A stretch of DNA of 64,000 nt from Oryzias latipes (taxonomy: Eukaryota; Chordata; Actinopteri; Beloniformes; Adrianichthyidae), in assembly GCF_002234675.1 (NCBI RefSeq), contig NC_019871.2, positions 25,267,466 through 25,331,465 of the forward strand, read 5' to 3'. The notes beneath the pieces are model-generated. The model made no database searches and was not told where the DNA came from. It saw nothing but the letters and a program-made list of their open reading frames with translations. Position 1 is the stretch's first letter; the number at the start of each line of letters is the position of its first letter. Below, in pieces: positions 24,719 through 63,917 of this stretch. The position numbers and the translations under genes are program-made.

Positions 24719-24778
24719 TCATTTGGAATGACACTTTTGATGCTGAACTAATTCATGAATTCATGTAGAAACAAAATA

Positions 24779-25805
<1,027 letters not shown>

Positions 25806-25906
25806 TTAAATCAGTTAAATAAAAAAGTGTGTTTGTGTTGTTTAAGGAAGGCTGGAATTTATTGGATTTAAAAAAAAAAACATACAAAATTCTACCTTTT
25901 TCATTT

Positions 25907-25912
25907 TTTATT
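25907..25912 (-). terminator. get1: Candidate poly(A) signal of get1
   Basis: TTTATT on the plus strand is AATAAA on the gene strand. It lies about 200 nt after the get1 stop codon, with A/T-rich DNA around it. No alternative signal is nearer. Confidence 0.5.
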
Positions 25913-26110
25913 AAACAGCTTTAACATTTTGAAACATTTGTATACAAATGAAAATATGAAATAATATGCAAACACATAATTTAAAACAAACACTTTTAAA
26001 ACCAACATTCAACATGTGAGTCTTGCACTTAAAAAGTGCTAAATTGGGCCACATTTTTAAGTTTTCTGGTAATTCAGCTCCAGTTGTGAAAATCCATATT
26101 TTGCACATTT

Positions 26111-29100
26111 TTACAGCTGAGATCTTTGGTTAAAGACATTAAATCCTAGCGTGACGACTTTGTTGCAGACCACGAGCCAACAGGTGATTCCCACTCCACC
26201 TGAAAAGAAAGAGCTCCGTTATGAACGCTCTAGGAGACCAAGAAGGGTTCAAAGTGCACAGTGAAAAGGAAAGTTCAGTAAGTTAAACATACTCTCTGCT
26301 ACGGGTTCAAACATTTGCATCAATAAATATAGAATTAGAAGAATTCTATCCTCAAATGGCTGCAATGTTGGCAAAGTATTTTAGGTTTTAGAGCTTCCAG
26401 CATCTGTTCCTAAATGCACAAATCACTTAAATGAACATCTGGATAGTTATTGACTCAGAAACTAAAACACAACAAAACATTAAATTGTTTATCCCTCTCT
26501 GAGATCTCCATTTTTGATACGTGTTCCATTTTAACAGTAAAAACAAGAGATTTGGTTTATTGGATCAAGATTTTAATAAATACAAACACAAGTTAGCTAT
26601 AACTTGGAGCCATTGTAACTGATGGTCTGCTGTGTTTCAGACCAGAAAAAATTAAACATGAAATAAAATAAAAATATGGGGAGAGAACAATATGAGCTAT
26701 GGTAACAAATCAATTTATTGATCAATTTCAACTGTAATCTATATAAACTCTCTTTTATTTGGGTGAAATCCTAATTTTAATAGACTCTCTTACAAGGCTT
26801 TTTCACCACACAACCAAAACAACTGACAGATAAATAATCTATGGGGAAAAACGATCCCCACTCCAGACCATTCATTTGTATAAAATGCCAGGATTTGAAC
26901 TCTCAACCTCCCAGAATCAGTGGACTGGTCATGCAATGCAAAATCACTTCAGCATCTACCGTATTTTCAGGACCAGACTCAGCTATGGGGCCTTTTTCTG
27001 TATTTAACACATACAAAGGTCCGCCGGGATTTAGGGCGCGGGCACCTGAACACATACTGGAAAAACATGCATGCTAGTGTGCGTTTTAAAAAAGACGGGG
27101 GGAGTAAAACTGAGTTGGTTGTGATTGTTTTTTTTTCTTCCAGTCATCAATAATAAGCATCCAAGAATCCATCAAAGTCCTCATCTTCTGTATGTGAAAT
27201 GAACGGCTGGGCTAAATTTCTATCAAACACGCCGGCTTCCCTTTCGTCATCGTCAGAGTCCGTCTCGTTTGTGTGCGGCTCCTTTTGCAAAAGCTTGAAA
27301 AAACAGTGCAAGCAGACACGTTAGCCCAAGCAACTACAATTCATTCACTAATTGTGGTTTCACTCGCCCGGCGCTGCCTCCAAGTCTTAGTGAAAGTTTT
27401 TCGGTCACCCATCGCTCCCACGCCATTCGCTACCTTACTTTGAACGCCCTGTTTACACCGATGTCTGGCGGTTGGAGTTCCTTCGTCCAAAATGACAGAC
27501 AGCTCCAAGTTCATTTGCTTCACTTGTCTTTTCCCAGCGGCTGTGAGATGTGCGCGCATGGAGTCACAGACTAACACGGACGATGACGCGTGGAAAAAAA
27601 ATAAACCATCTGGTCTCATTACGTACACCTCACTCAGCCACTCTTTCATTTTCTCCTCATCCATCCAGCCCTTCTCATTGGCCTTAACGACGACTCCGGC
27701 TGGAAAACTCTTTAGGTAGAGTCTTCTTTCACGCCCACACTTCCCTCCTTACCGTTCTCATGCTGTCCTCTCCTACGTCCTCTTTACTGAAGTCACACAA
27801 CAACACATTAGGCGCACCGCACCACATTTTGGAGAAAATGTAAGACTTTTAAGTGCTACCTATGGTCGTGGAAATACTGTAAGCAAATAGTAGTGCACAC
27901 CTCCAGTATTAAAAAGTAGCCCAACAAACGTGTTCTGAATGTAGCTGGTGGTAGTTTCTACCTGGAACTCCTGTTGGGAAAGCCACAAGTCGTTCCACCG
28001 GTGCGATCCATCGACTCGGGACCACAGTCACTGGATCGGAGTAATACTTCCAAATCAACGACACCATCAGAGCGGCCTACAACACAAGACCTGAACTTTG
28101 AGTCCTCAGATGCCTGGAAATAAAACTAACAATGTCATCCCTTTCTTTGTTCCTAAAATCCTCAGGAGCAAGTTTTCCCATCAGCATTAGCTCGTGGCTG
28201 AAAACTAGGCGTCTAACGAATAACTGACTTTATCGATGCAGCGATTTTTATTCCTATGATCCAACCAGATCCATCTGAGGCAAAGTTGTTAATGGAATCG
28301 CCCTATATAATCAGTTATAGGGTGGGAAGTGTGAAAGGAGTGGGGGTGATGTATGGGTACGGGGAGGGGGGGACACTATATTTTTTTTGGTGCTTGTTTA
28401 TTTTAATTTTCATGCTTGTTTTTACATTATTTATTTTGTTTTGTTTAATGTAAAGCACTTTGTGTTACGCTATCATATGAAAAGTGCTTTATAAATAAAG
28501 TTTGATAATAATGTTCCCTTTGGATTATTTGGATGTGGATAAACAACAGTAGGCTGAACTTTAGGAAAGTAAAATGTGAAGGGATTTGACATTAATAATT
28601 GTTTACTTGTTTGTTTGTACACATATTAAATTTACACTTTATTTTCTTGCAAGAAATTCAAGGAATCTGGAAAATTTCGCCTGCTCCGTTTGGTTTGACC
28701 CAGGTATTGACCTCTGAGTCACACAGGTTAAATTTTGGCTAAAGATGTGTTGGATCGATTTCAGGTCAATAAATCCAAATGTTCAAATTAGGGCTGGGCG
28801 ATATGGCCTAAAAATAAAATATCCGATTTTCTTTTTTTTTTAATTCCCCCCGCTCGATTTAGTTTTTTTTTTTTTTTTAAATCGCCCGTAACAAAAAATT
28901 CGAATTAATTCAATCAATCGATTTTTCGCCCAGGCCTGGTTCAAATGAACAAATATCAACTATGAATCAGTGACCACAAATTATGATATGAATTGAATTG
29001 TTGTTCAAATGGATCGTTAGACCCCGACTGAAAATCAAAAGAGAAAATGTTTGGCTCAACATCAGGATACTTTGAAGTTGGCACTTACCTGTGCTATGTA

Positions 29101-30654
29101 GAAAACAATGTTCACGACCCATTTCACCTTTGCCTGTTGAGCAGTTCTCGATTTCACTGAAAAAGTAAGAAAACGTTTAAATATCACAACAATAAACCTT
29201 GAATTGTCAACATTTGAATATATTTAACTACTGCTTGTCATGATTTAAATACACATCTTATGAGCTGAAGGGAGTCGATAACGTCAAAATATTGAATAAC
29301 TTGTTAATTTATGCAGATGTTTCTTACTGAGACTGAAGAAATATTATTTAATGCAAACAAATATCTTTTAAAACTGTAATAAATGACAAACTTAATGAAA
29401 ACAGGTAAATAACGGGAACAAATGACAGCTGTTCACAATCAAACATGTATCACAAATGTGCAACATGTAAAAACGAGGCTCCGCACCAGCGCGGATTTGG
29501 CTATCCCGTACACCCATTTGCATCTCACCGTGTGTTTTTAGCTTGTCTGTTGTTTTGTTGATTTTGCGCTCCAGTCTGGCGTATTTAGCAAACTCGTCCA
29601 TCATACTGATGGAAGACTGCTCCATCTTCATTCCCTGGATTTCAGTCCTCATCTCACTCTCCTGCTCAGCATCTTTTTGGATCATTTTAGAGAGCTGGGA
29701 AGAGTTTAAAACAACAACAACACAGAGGTTAACGAAAATACAAACAATAGATAAGAAATTGTGAGATGAAAGATTAAATTATCACGAATTAATATTGTTT
29801 AGCTGCCTTTCTTCTCTCGCACGCCTCATTTGCTTAAGTTTAGCTGTAAATCCAAATAGTTAAACAGTCCCAGCGTTAATAAAACAAACATAAATAAAAA
29901 AACGGCACTAAAAGTAAGTTGATGTGTAGACTCAACATTTTATCCCCATGTTGCGTTTTTGTTATTTTAACTACTTTTTAAAAGGTGACACATTAAGCAA
30001 CAGCAGATCCTGGCATGCCAGTTGCGGCCATGAAAAACTTGCTGATTGTAGTTTGGTGGAGGCAGTGTGATGGTATGGGGCTGCAGACTCCATGAATGAA
30101 GAAAAATATTAAGATGCGGCTCTAGTGGCAATGCCACATCTAATCTGACCCGGACTGGACTCTCTTCCAAGAAGAAGACAACAAAAACCTTCACATGGAC
30201 GTCCTACAGAATTGCACAATTGGGAAGATCACAAATGCACTGTGAGGTCAGTGTGATAGCCCTGACCTCAGTGCATTTTCTTTGCAAACATTGAAATCAA
30301 GATTATTTACGACATAAAAATATATTTCCAACAAGCTCCGCGAAATCACATAGCTATATAGACACATCCCTACTCTAAGTGTGGTTTAAGCGCACGCGGA
30401 AGATGCCTAATTAAATACAGCACTATTTATTTACTTTAGCGTTAGCTAACCTGGATGCTAAGCTAATCTGCAGCTATTCGAGGGATAGTATTAAATTTAA
30501 GCCACAATGTTGAGGAAAAACGTTACCGAAATTCATGTTTCTAAGGTTTTACATTCCTACTTACGAGAGACGACAGTGTAGACAAGAAGGTTTTCATGAG
30601 GTTGCAAAGAAAAACTGAGCCGAGCACCAGAAACCAGGCGTAGCCGGCCGCCAT
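26111..30654 (-). CDS. get1: Guided entry of tail-anchored proteins factor 1 (tryptophan-rich basic protein WRB), spliced gene
   Basis: GET1/WRB is the ER-membrane receptor that, with CAML, takes tail-anchored proteins from the ATPase GET3/TRC40 and inserts them. Five exons, all GT-AG, on the minus strand: 30565-30654, 29529-29694, 29089-29156, 27962-28076 and 26111-26199. They encode 175 residues, the usual length. Residues 3-21 (GYAWFLVLGSVFLCNLM) are the first membrane segment, with the lumenal N-terminus. Residues 31-100 are the cytosolic coiled coil that binds GET3 (MMDEFAKYARLERKINK, DKLKTHVKSRTAQ). Two more membrane segments follow: KWVVNIVFYIAQAALMVSLI with WKYYSDP, and GGVGITCWLVVCNKVV. 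The start codon overlaps a TISU-like motif. It is divergently paired with hmgn1. Intron 4 carries a pogo transposon and other repeats. Confidence 0.96.
26959..27879 (-). mobile_element. pogo-type (Tigger-like) transposon with partial DDE transposase
   Basis: Termini (TA)CCGTATTTTC and (RC) (TA)CAGTATTTCC are flanked by TA. On the minus strand, 27664-27341 encodes the DDE domain end (MDEEKMKEWLSEVYVMRPDG, then DSMRAHLTAAGKRQVKQMN and LELSVI). After an A/T-rich gap comes a typical acidic C-terminus at 27300-27145 (NETDSDDDE, then EDEDFDGFLDAYY and stop). The N-terminal HTH/CENPB DNA-binding part is missing, and the frame after LELSVI is shifted. It is dead and lies in get1 intron 4. Confidence 0.8.
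28380..28512 (+). repeat. LINE-type 3' tail
   Basis: 'aaagcactttgtgttacgct', then 'aaaagtgctttataaataaa' and 'gtttgataataatg' is the common 3' end of a fish LINE or SINE. The short frame before it (28256-28453) is part of the repeat, not a gene. Confidence 0.6.
28788..28940. repeat. MITE-like fragment starting 'gggctgggcgatat'
   Basis: 'tagggctgggcgatatggcc' and the inverse 'tcgatttttcgcccaggcct' bound a 150-bp A/T-rich interior. The same start occurs at 61793. It has no coding capacity. Confidence 0.6.
30000..30310 (+). mobile_element. Tc1-like transposase fragment
   Basis: The plus strand carries the conserved Tc1 word around the second catalytic Asp in broken form: 'tttggtggaggcagtgtgat' with 'ggtatggggctgc' (GGGSVMVWGC in a shifted frame). 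Later there is 'gcacaattgggaag'. Both ends are missing. It is a short decayed piece in get1 intron 1. Confidence 0.6.
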
Positions 30655-30660
30655 CTTTCC
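30643..30660 (-). promoter_or_regulatory. get1: TISU / YY1-like element overlapping the get1 start codon
   Basis: On the gene strand the start reads AAAGATGGCGGC, matching 11 of 12 positions of the TISU consensus SAASATGGCGGC (only the first base differs). It also contains the YY1 core AAGATGGCGGC. TISU elements act in both transcription and cap-near initiation on mRNAs with very short 5' UTRs. Here this is a motif match, not a demonstrated function. Confidence 0.55.
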
Positions 30661-31314
30661 TCCTCTTTGCTGCAGCTAGGAAGCTCCTCGGCGGAGGGGA
30701 GGGTCTATTAGACTTGTTTCATAAATATAAATCAGTATTTTAATAGTTTTCATTTTTACCTGACAAAAAATAATGTGCATTATTTAAATAATTCGCTAAA
30801 ACATAGATACAGCGTTTATGGAAGAGCGGGGCTTTCTTTTCTGCTACTGAAACAAACAAGTTTCACAATAATGTGTGGTTTCGTCCGCTTTTTAATGCGT
30901 TTCTTCGCAGATTCTTATGTATTACTTTGTAAGGAACACGCCCTGCGAGCCATTACAATCATGATTGAACAGTGAGAGTGCGCTGATTGGCACGCCGTCC
31001 TGCCCACACAGGTAAGATGTTTTCTTTTGAAAAATCTGCTGCCCCGAGCTCGGAGCCAATCAGCGAGGCCGGGGGGCGGGGCTTCGTTTTCCCCGGTTGC
31101 TTGGTAGGATAAGGAATCAAATATGCCGAGCCGGGGATCCAATCCGGAATGAGCTGGTTCTGGCACTGCTCGATCGTTGATGCAAACGTGCCACTCTGTT
31201 CTGGAGGTGTGGGAAGAAGGTGTACGCCTGACCTGAATTTCTTTGCTGACTAAAATAAAAAGAAAAAAGTTTTTTTTCCTCCTTTGTGCCTTTTGTCGCA
31301 CAATCTCATCGACA
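30655..31314. promoter_or_regulatory. Bidirectional promoter of get1 and hmgn1
   Basis: Only 660 bp separate the two start codons, which point away from each other. The interval holds an inverted CCAAT box (ATTGG, 30986-30990), a forward CCAAT box in 'gagccaatcagcgag' (31056-31060) and a GC box GGGGGCGGGGC (31072-31082). The CCAAT flanks (CCAATCAG; CTGATTGG) fit NF-Y. No TATA box is evident. The arrangement is typical of housekeeping head-to-head promoters. Confidence 0.7.
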
Positions 31315-33275
31315 ATGGGAAGAAAGAAGGTAAGTAGGAAGGTGCATGTCAAATATGACTTGACATTCACGTGGAAATTGAAATGTCCTCCTTTTTAAAT
31401 GGCGTCAAAAAATGGCTTTTAGGAAGAGTCGAATTAAAACAGTTGAAGGGGACGCAGATTTACTGTCGTTCGGCCAGTGGACGCGCTGATTCCACGCGCT
31501 CGTGTTGATATAGGGAAGTGGCGCCTTTTTTCCTCCGTCCTCGGTTCAGAGGAGGGAAAATGCCTTTTTTTTTCGTTCCTCCTTTTTTCGATCGAGTGGG
31601 TTCCCGCGTTACACAACCAGCCTGGCGTGACTTCATCATGTTGCTAAAACACTCCGCGCATCATGTATGTCGCGTTTGCTTAACTTGATGTGCAGACACC
31701 AAACAAAGGGGTGTAGCCTCAGGTGGCTTCCTTGAAATTACCTTTTTTCAGGGAATGTGGATTTCATGCACTGCTGGAGCCAAAAAATTGCCGCTCCCTA
31801 GCTCTGCAAAGTAGGGTTTTTTATTTCGATTATTTATTGTTATGCACCACTCCAGTGCAATAAATATGCAGTTGCTCTCGTGCAAAAAGAAAGCGGTCTG
31901 GTAATGCCAGATTTGAAAGAATAGCCACAAAAGGAGGACCGTGTTTTCATTTCCTGTAGGTAAAAGTTGGCGCATACCAATAATGTCTGAACAGAGGGTG
32001 GGAGGGGGGGAACTGCCCGTTGTCTGTACACTAAACCCCACTCGCGACGGAGCCCACAGATTGCATAATTTCTTTGTGATTTAAGGGGAGGAGAGGTGCC
32101 CATCCCCCCACCCCCGTATAATCTACACACCCACTTTTTGCTCACCCGTGAACGGTTATGGTTCATTCCAATAAAAAGTCTAATTGCTCTGCTGTTTTCT
32201 TTATGTTCCCAGGCTGTAGCTGATGGTGATGCGAGTGCAGAGGTTTGTAGCGAAATATTCATTACGTCACATTAAAGAAAAATGTAGAAAATGGATGCAT
32301 TTGGGTTCTTCTAACCTTTCTGTAAAGTTTAATCATTGATTTAGGATGGGAGTGTAATTCGGTTTTATAAATGCTCAGATTTAGCACATCGTGCCTTGTA
32401 CGCCTTTGTCCACTAGGGGGCGCCAAGATACACAGTAAAAGTACATTCTGGTAGCTGCTTAGCATGTTTTTATATTTTGTCAATTATCTTAAATAAGACT
32501 TTTATTTGGCATCTATGTATAAATGTATTCCATTTTTGTTCTTCATATCTGTGTGTATATATATATAAATATTTATTTATCATTTGACAATAAAGAGGTA
32601 AATCTCATGTTACCTTCTTGTAACTGTAGTGAATTTTAAAGGGAAAGCATTTCTAGATTACACCTGAGGTGTTTCTGTCGACCTGTCAGTACTTGATTGC
32701 AATCAACTTTTTCCTTTTTTCTTTTCTTTTCTTTTAGCCAAGGCGAAAGTCCCAACGGTTGTCAGAGGTACGTTTGGCAAAATCCACCCGGTTTAAGCCG
32801 TCCAAGAAAATTAAATGGCACTTCTTTTTTTTTTTAAAGAAATACTGATCAATGCAATGAATGGCTTTGTGTTACAGAAAGAGACGCCACAGAAACCACA
32901 GCCAGAAAAGACAAAGGTAAGAAATATGTAGATAGCTAAAGCTTGAACCAATCTAGGTGTGTTTAGAAATTGTATTTGACTCATTTCTGGGGTGTTTTTA
33001 AGGCAGCCCCAAAAGCCAAAAAGGTAAAGGAGGCAAAAAAGGGAAAAGAAGAGAAGAAAGAAGAACCTCAGGCTGATGACCAGGAAGTCCTTGCTGAAAA
33101 CGGAGAAGCCAAATCTGAGGAGGTATATTCTTCTTTGTTTTCAGAGAAATATTTGAAGTAACCAACAAATTATTACAATAAGGAAAAAACCTTTTTTTTT
33201 TCTGTATTCCAGGCTGCAGCAGAAGAGGAAAAAAAGGAAGATGATGCCGACAAAGACAAGAAAGCAGCAGAGTAG
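31315..33275 (+). CDS. hmgn1: High mobility group nucleosome-binding protein 1, spliced gene
   Basis: HMGN proteins bind the nucleosome core and loosen compact chromatin in the nucleus. Six GT-AG exons: 31315-31329 (MGRKK), 32213-32242 (AVADGDASAE), 32738-32767 (PRRKSQRLSE), 32878-32916 (KETPQKPQPEKTK), 33003-33122 and 33213-33275. All are phase 0 and encode 98 residues; the family is about 90-100. Exon 3 holds the nucleosome-binding core (RKSQRLS, compare RRSARLS). Exons 4-5 are Lys/Pro-rich, and the tail is acidic (VLAENGEAKSEE, then EEEKKEDDADKDKKAAE) as in HMGN1. The identity as paralogue 1 rests on the LAENGE block and the BRWD1-HMGN1-GET1 neighbourhood. Intron 2 carries an exact CTCF-type motif. 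Possible poly(A) signals: 33564, 33791, 34055. Confidence 0.94.
32410..32424 (+). promoter_or_regulatory. CTCF-type motif in hmgn1 intron 2
   Basis: CCACTAGGGGGCGCC is an exact match to the CTCF core CCASYAGRKGGCRS. It points rightwards, towards brwd1, while the motif at 8880-8893 points leftwards, so the pair is divergent. Occupancy cannot be judged from sequence alone. Confidence 0.6.
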
Positions 33276-33563
33276 TGCTCCCACTACCTCATGTTGTTGT
33301 AAAATGCAGAGAATATTTTTATCAGCTATTTTCTTAAGTCAACATTGTTTTTAGGAACGTGATTGCTTTTTTTTTTGTTTGTTTTTAAATATAGCTTTCT
33401 TTTTTTTCACCTAAAGTTTTTTGTTGTTGTCGGGATTGGCGAGCAGATTGTAGCCTCACATGCAATCATGCCTTATTAGAAACGTGCAAGCTTATCCCAA
33501 GAGATTTTCTGAGCATTGCTTACCTGTATAAGTGAGGATGAACACCTTAAAGTACAGCGTGTG

Positions 33564-34060
33564 ATTAAAGCCTCATAATTGCAGGGTTGGTTTTTTAATT
33601 TTTTGTGTTTCCACAGGCAGAGGTAGGGTTTACTTTATTTCACGGTACAGCTGAAAATCACTGATGTCATTGGTGCTCCAGATGTGTATTACAGCTTTTA
33701 CCCGGATAGGGCGTGTGGTTTGGGGGTTTCTTTACCAATGTACAGTTTTCTTCTTTTAACATACCTTTTTGTGGATGGTATAAAATGCCAAATAAAATGG
33801 GATTTCTTTATAGACTCCATTTATTTTTTTTCTGCATTTCTCCTGTTCAAGGATTAGCATGGGACATATTTATGAAGATTATATGTAAAGGTATGAAAGC
33901 AATTAGTATACATGTGATAAAATACTGAGGTTTTTAAACCTGTGTGACTTTAACCTTCAACCCTAAATGAGCCTGTTTCCAGTAGGAAATGCAAAACCCT
34001 ACTTTACTCAATAGAAAAATAAATAATATAGTAAAATTCCCTGTTCTTTTAATCAATAAA
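33564..34060 (+). terminator. hmgn1: hmgn1 3' UTR with candidate poly(A) signals
   Basis: T-rich 3' UTR sequence follows the hmgn1 stop (33273-33275). Candidate signals are ATTAAA (33564-33569), AATAAA (33791-33796) and AATAAA (34055-34060). The last two sit in A/T-rich DNA with T-rich stretches around them. Which one is used is unknown. Confidence 0.5.
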
Positions 34061-34354
34061 AGCTTTAAATGTGATTATGAAAGTAGCATTTTTCTCTCAA
34101 TATAATTGTGTTTTTAGACTTAAAAGTAGGTTGCATACATTTATTTTAATCCTGTGCCTCGGGTTCATCGACCTGAAGAAAAACTCCCAATTAAAGATAT
34201 CAACATTAAGCAAAAACTAGCATTTCTCTATTTAGTACTGCTGGTACCTTGAATGTGAACATGATTTCTTTGGTTAATTATCTAATGGATTTTGTTTGTA
34301 AAAAATAATAATGAATCAGATTTAACTGCGCTTTTCCAGACAATGTGCTTACAA

Positions 34355-34640
34355 TGTGTTCATTTTTCGTTCATACTTGGTGAGAACAGAGGTGTGGCTG
34401 CCAGTTCGTACCTGCGGTCCCACTGACCATCACCGGGACATTCACACACCAGTGGAGCCGCGCAAATATAACATTTTAGCCTGTGACCATTAATATTGTG
34501 GTACACTTATATAGGCCAAAACCGCTTTCCAGTCACATTCACACTGATGGCGGCTCTGCTGGCGCCAACCTTCCACCAAGGCTGGAATTGAACCTGAATC
34601 TTGAATCAGAGGTCGAACGCCCTTCTACTGCTCTTTGTGC
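34355..34640. repeat. Interspersed repeat fragment
   Basis: The text 'ccagtggagccgcgcaaata' and 'ggaattgaacctgaatcttg' resembles the end of a fish LINE or SINE family that carries such word pairs. The ends are indistinct and there is no coding sequence. Confidence 0.4.
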
Positions 34641-36240
34641 AGGAAAAGATTTGTGCTTAGAAGTAATCATAAGAAAAATGAGAAAGAAAGAAAATGAAAC
34701 CGACCTTTTCTCATTATTTATTCCTATTATCTTAATTTATTGTAAAGGGGTACAAAAGATTGGTGGTTCATTTTACTGGTATAACTGTGCTTCAGTCATA
34801 AATTAAACTAAGATAAATTAAGGCAACCTTAGAAATGTTCTATTTGGACAAAAACCACGTGTAGCTCTGGAGCCCCAAATTGCAGACCAAATGTTACAGT
34901 GCTTTTTCATGAAGGGACAGTGTTTAAATTGTTTTCTATGTTTAAATAAGATCACTTTTGATGGCCTTTGCACTTTACATGGAAGTTGACTCATTTTGTT
35001 CAGTTGACAGTCAAAATTTGAGTTCATCTGTGTTGCAAAACCGAGTTCTGCCTTAAGAAAATGAATTCACATTGGGAGGTTTCTATACTTCTATGAATAA
35101 AAAACATAAACAAGATGCCAGCACTGTAATGATTTACTAAAAACGAACAAACGTCATTATTTAATGTTTTTAGTGTACGTGGAATATAGATTTAGAATTT
35201 TAGAAGAACCTTAAATGTCAGTATTATGGGCAAAAGCAAAAAGCTGAAGTCAAGAAATACATTTTATTTATTATTGCTTAATTTGGACACGTGGTTAATT
35301 TTACATATATTTAATATACAGATATTATTTATTTATTTTTCAGGCTAAAATATTCTTCAAATCCTTCAGTAACTTTTTGTGTATTTAAAAAAAAAATACT
35401 TTTTCTGTCAGAGGACTTTGGAACAAAATCAGTAACGTGAACGTCAAACCACATTTAACTTTAATATTGTTCTAAAAGAACAAAGAAACAAACTACTCCT
35501 GTTTTTTTTTTATTGTTTTATTGCATTTTATAAAGTTTTATAAAATAACAACAAAACATTTACAGGTGAAGAAAACATCATAAGAAGATGAGGGGTCAAA
35601 ACCAATTCTAACTGATAAAAGTTTGCATATTTGCTCAATGTGAGGAACACTTCTGTGTCAGTCTGCCCCCAAATACCCTATTTTCAGAATACTGATCATG
35701 TTTTTGATAACATCTGGGGAAGGGAGTAATTCAATCATGGGCAAAGAATTAGAAATTGGACGATATCTTTTTAAAAGTTGAATATCAGGATATTCTTTTG
35801 TCATAAACAACAATAAACAGAATGTTGTTGTTTTGCAGAATATTTTCATCCATTTCTCCACCTGCAAAATAATATTGGAGGAGAAAAATAGGGGGAAAAT
35901 GATTCTTGTTAAATGGTGAACTTAGAGGAATAGGAATTTAAAATGGTTTACTTTTCTTTATGTACAATAACACATTTGGAAGTAATTCATCCGGCTGTGT
36001 TACTGTAAACCACTGTCATAAGGGAAATCCATGCAAAATTTCCAACAAAGTGAGTCTCTTTCGATAGAAAAAGTTATTTCTAGTTCGCTCATTTTATTTA
36101 ATTTCCCGTACAAATTGATTAGTAGCTTCGCATACATTATAAAACGTTTAAACAGCTGTTTTAATCCACCAGAATGCCAACAAAAGCCCTTCAATGCCCT
36201 ACAACAAATGTAAAATGTTGAGTGACAAAGATCTATGACG
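34641..36240. other. A/T-rich spacer between hmgn1 and brwd1
   Basis: No exon, RNA gene, TIR or tandem repeat was recognised. Base composition rises in GC only after about 36230, at the brwd1 promoter. Short open frames here have no domain features. Confidence 0.5.
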
Positions 36241-36671
36241 TGATGCGCGCCCTCGCAACTTGTTCGTAAACGCGGGGGGGGGATCCACTGCATTAGCGCT
36301 GCGCAGACGTTACGTTTAAATGCAATTTGCCCACATAGGGCTTAAATATACTTTGATAAATACAAAATGCGTGATTTTCGATGGAAACGGGCGGCTGCTA
36401 GCTAGCGGTGTTTTTGCGTCTTTTGTTGGGCGCGCTCCTCCCTCCCCCACCCCCTTTTTCCTGTGTTCCTCCGCTGTGGCGGAAGTAAGTCGTACAGCCG
36501 AGGCCTCATACTTCCAATGGCGGCTGCAGACAGGCTGAATAGAAAGCGGGAGCTGCCGTGGAGGGGGTCAAGAGCTGTGTAACTGAAATTAAATAAATAT
36601 TTCACATTTTTGTATAGCCATAAAAGACCGCACGAAATTCGTCCCAACTCATCCAAATCACGGCCGGTCCC
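36230..36671 (+). promoter_or_regulatory. brwd1: brwd1 promoter and 5' UTR with an upstream ORF
   Basis: GC-rich DNA precedes the start codon. It contains an ETS-type GCGGAAGT (about 36478) and CCAATGGCGGC (36514-36524), which joins a CCAAT box to a YY1-like ATGGCGGC. The ATG inside that motif opens a 22-codon upstream frame (36517-36582: MAAADRLNRKRELPWRGSRA, then V and stop) that ends 89 nt before the brwd1 ATG. If transcription starts upstream of it, it could dampen translation. Confidence 0.5.

Positions 36672-63917
<27,246 letters not shown>

Noticed and set aside
30000-30310. Possible extra exon of get1
   Set aside because: The coding-like text is a Tc1 transposase fragment, and the get1 exons already join in frame without it.
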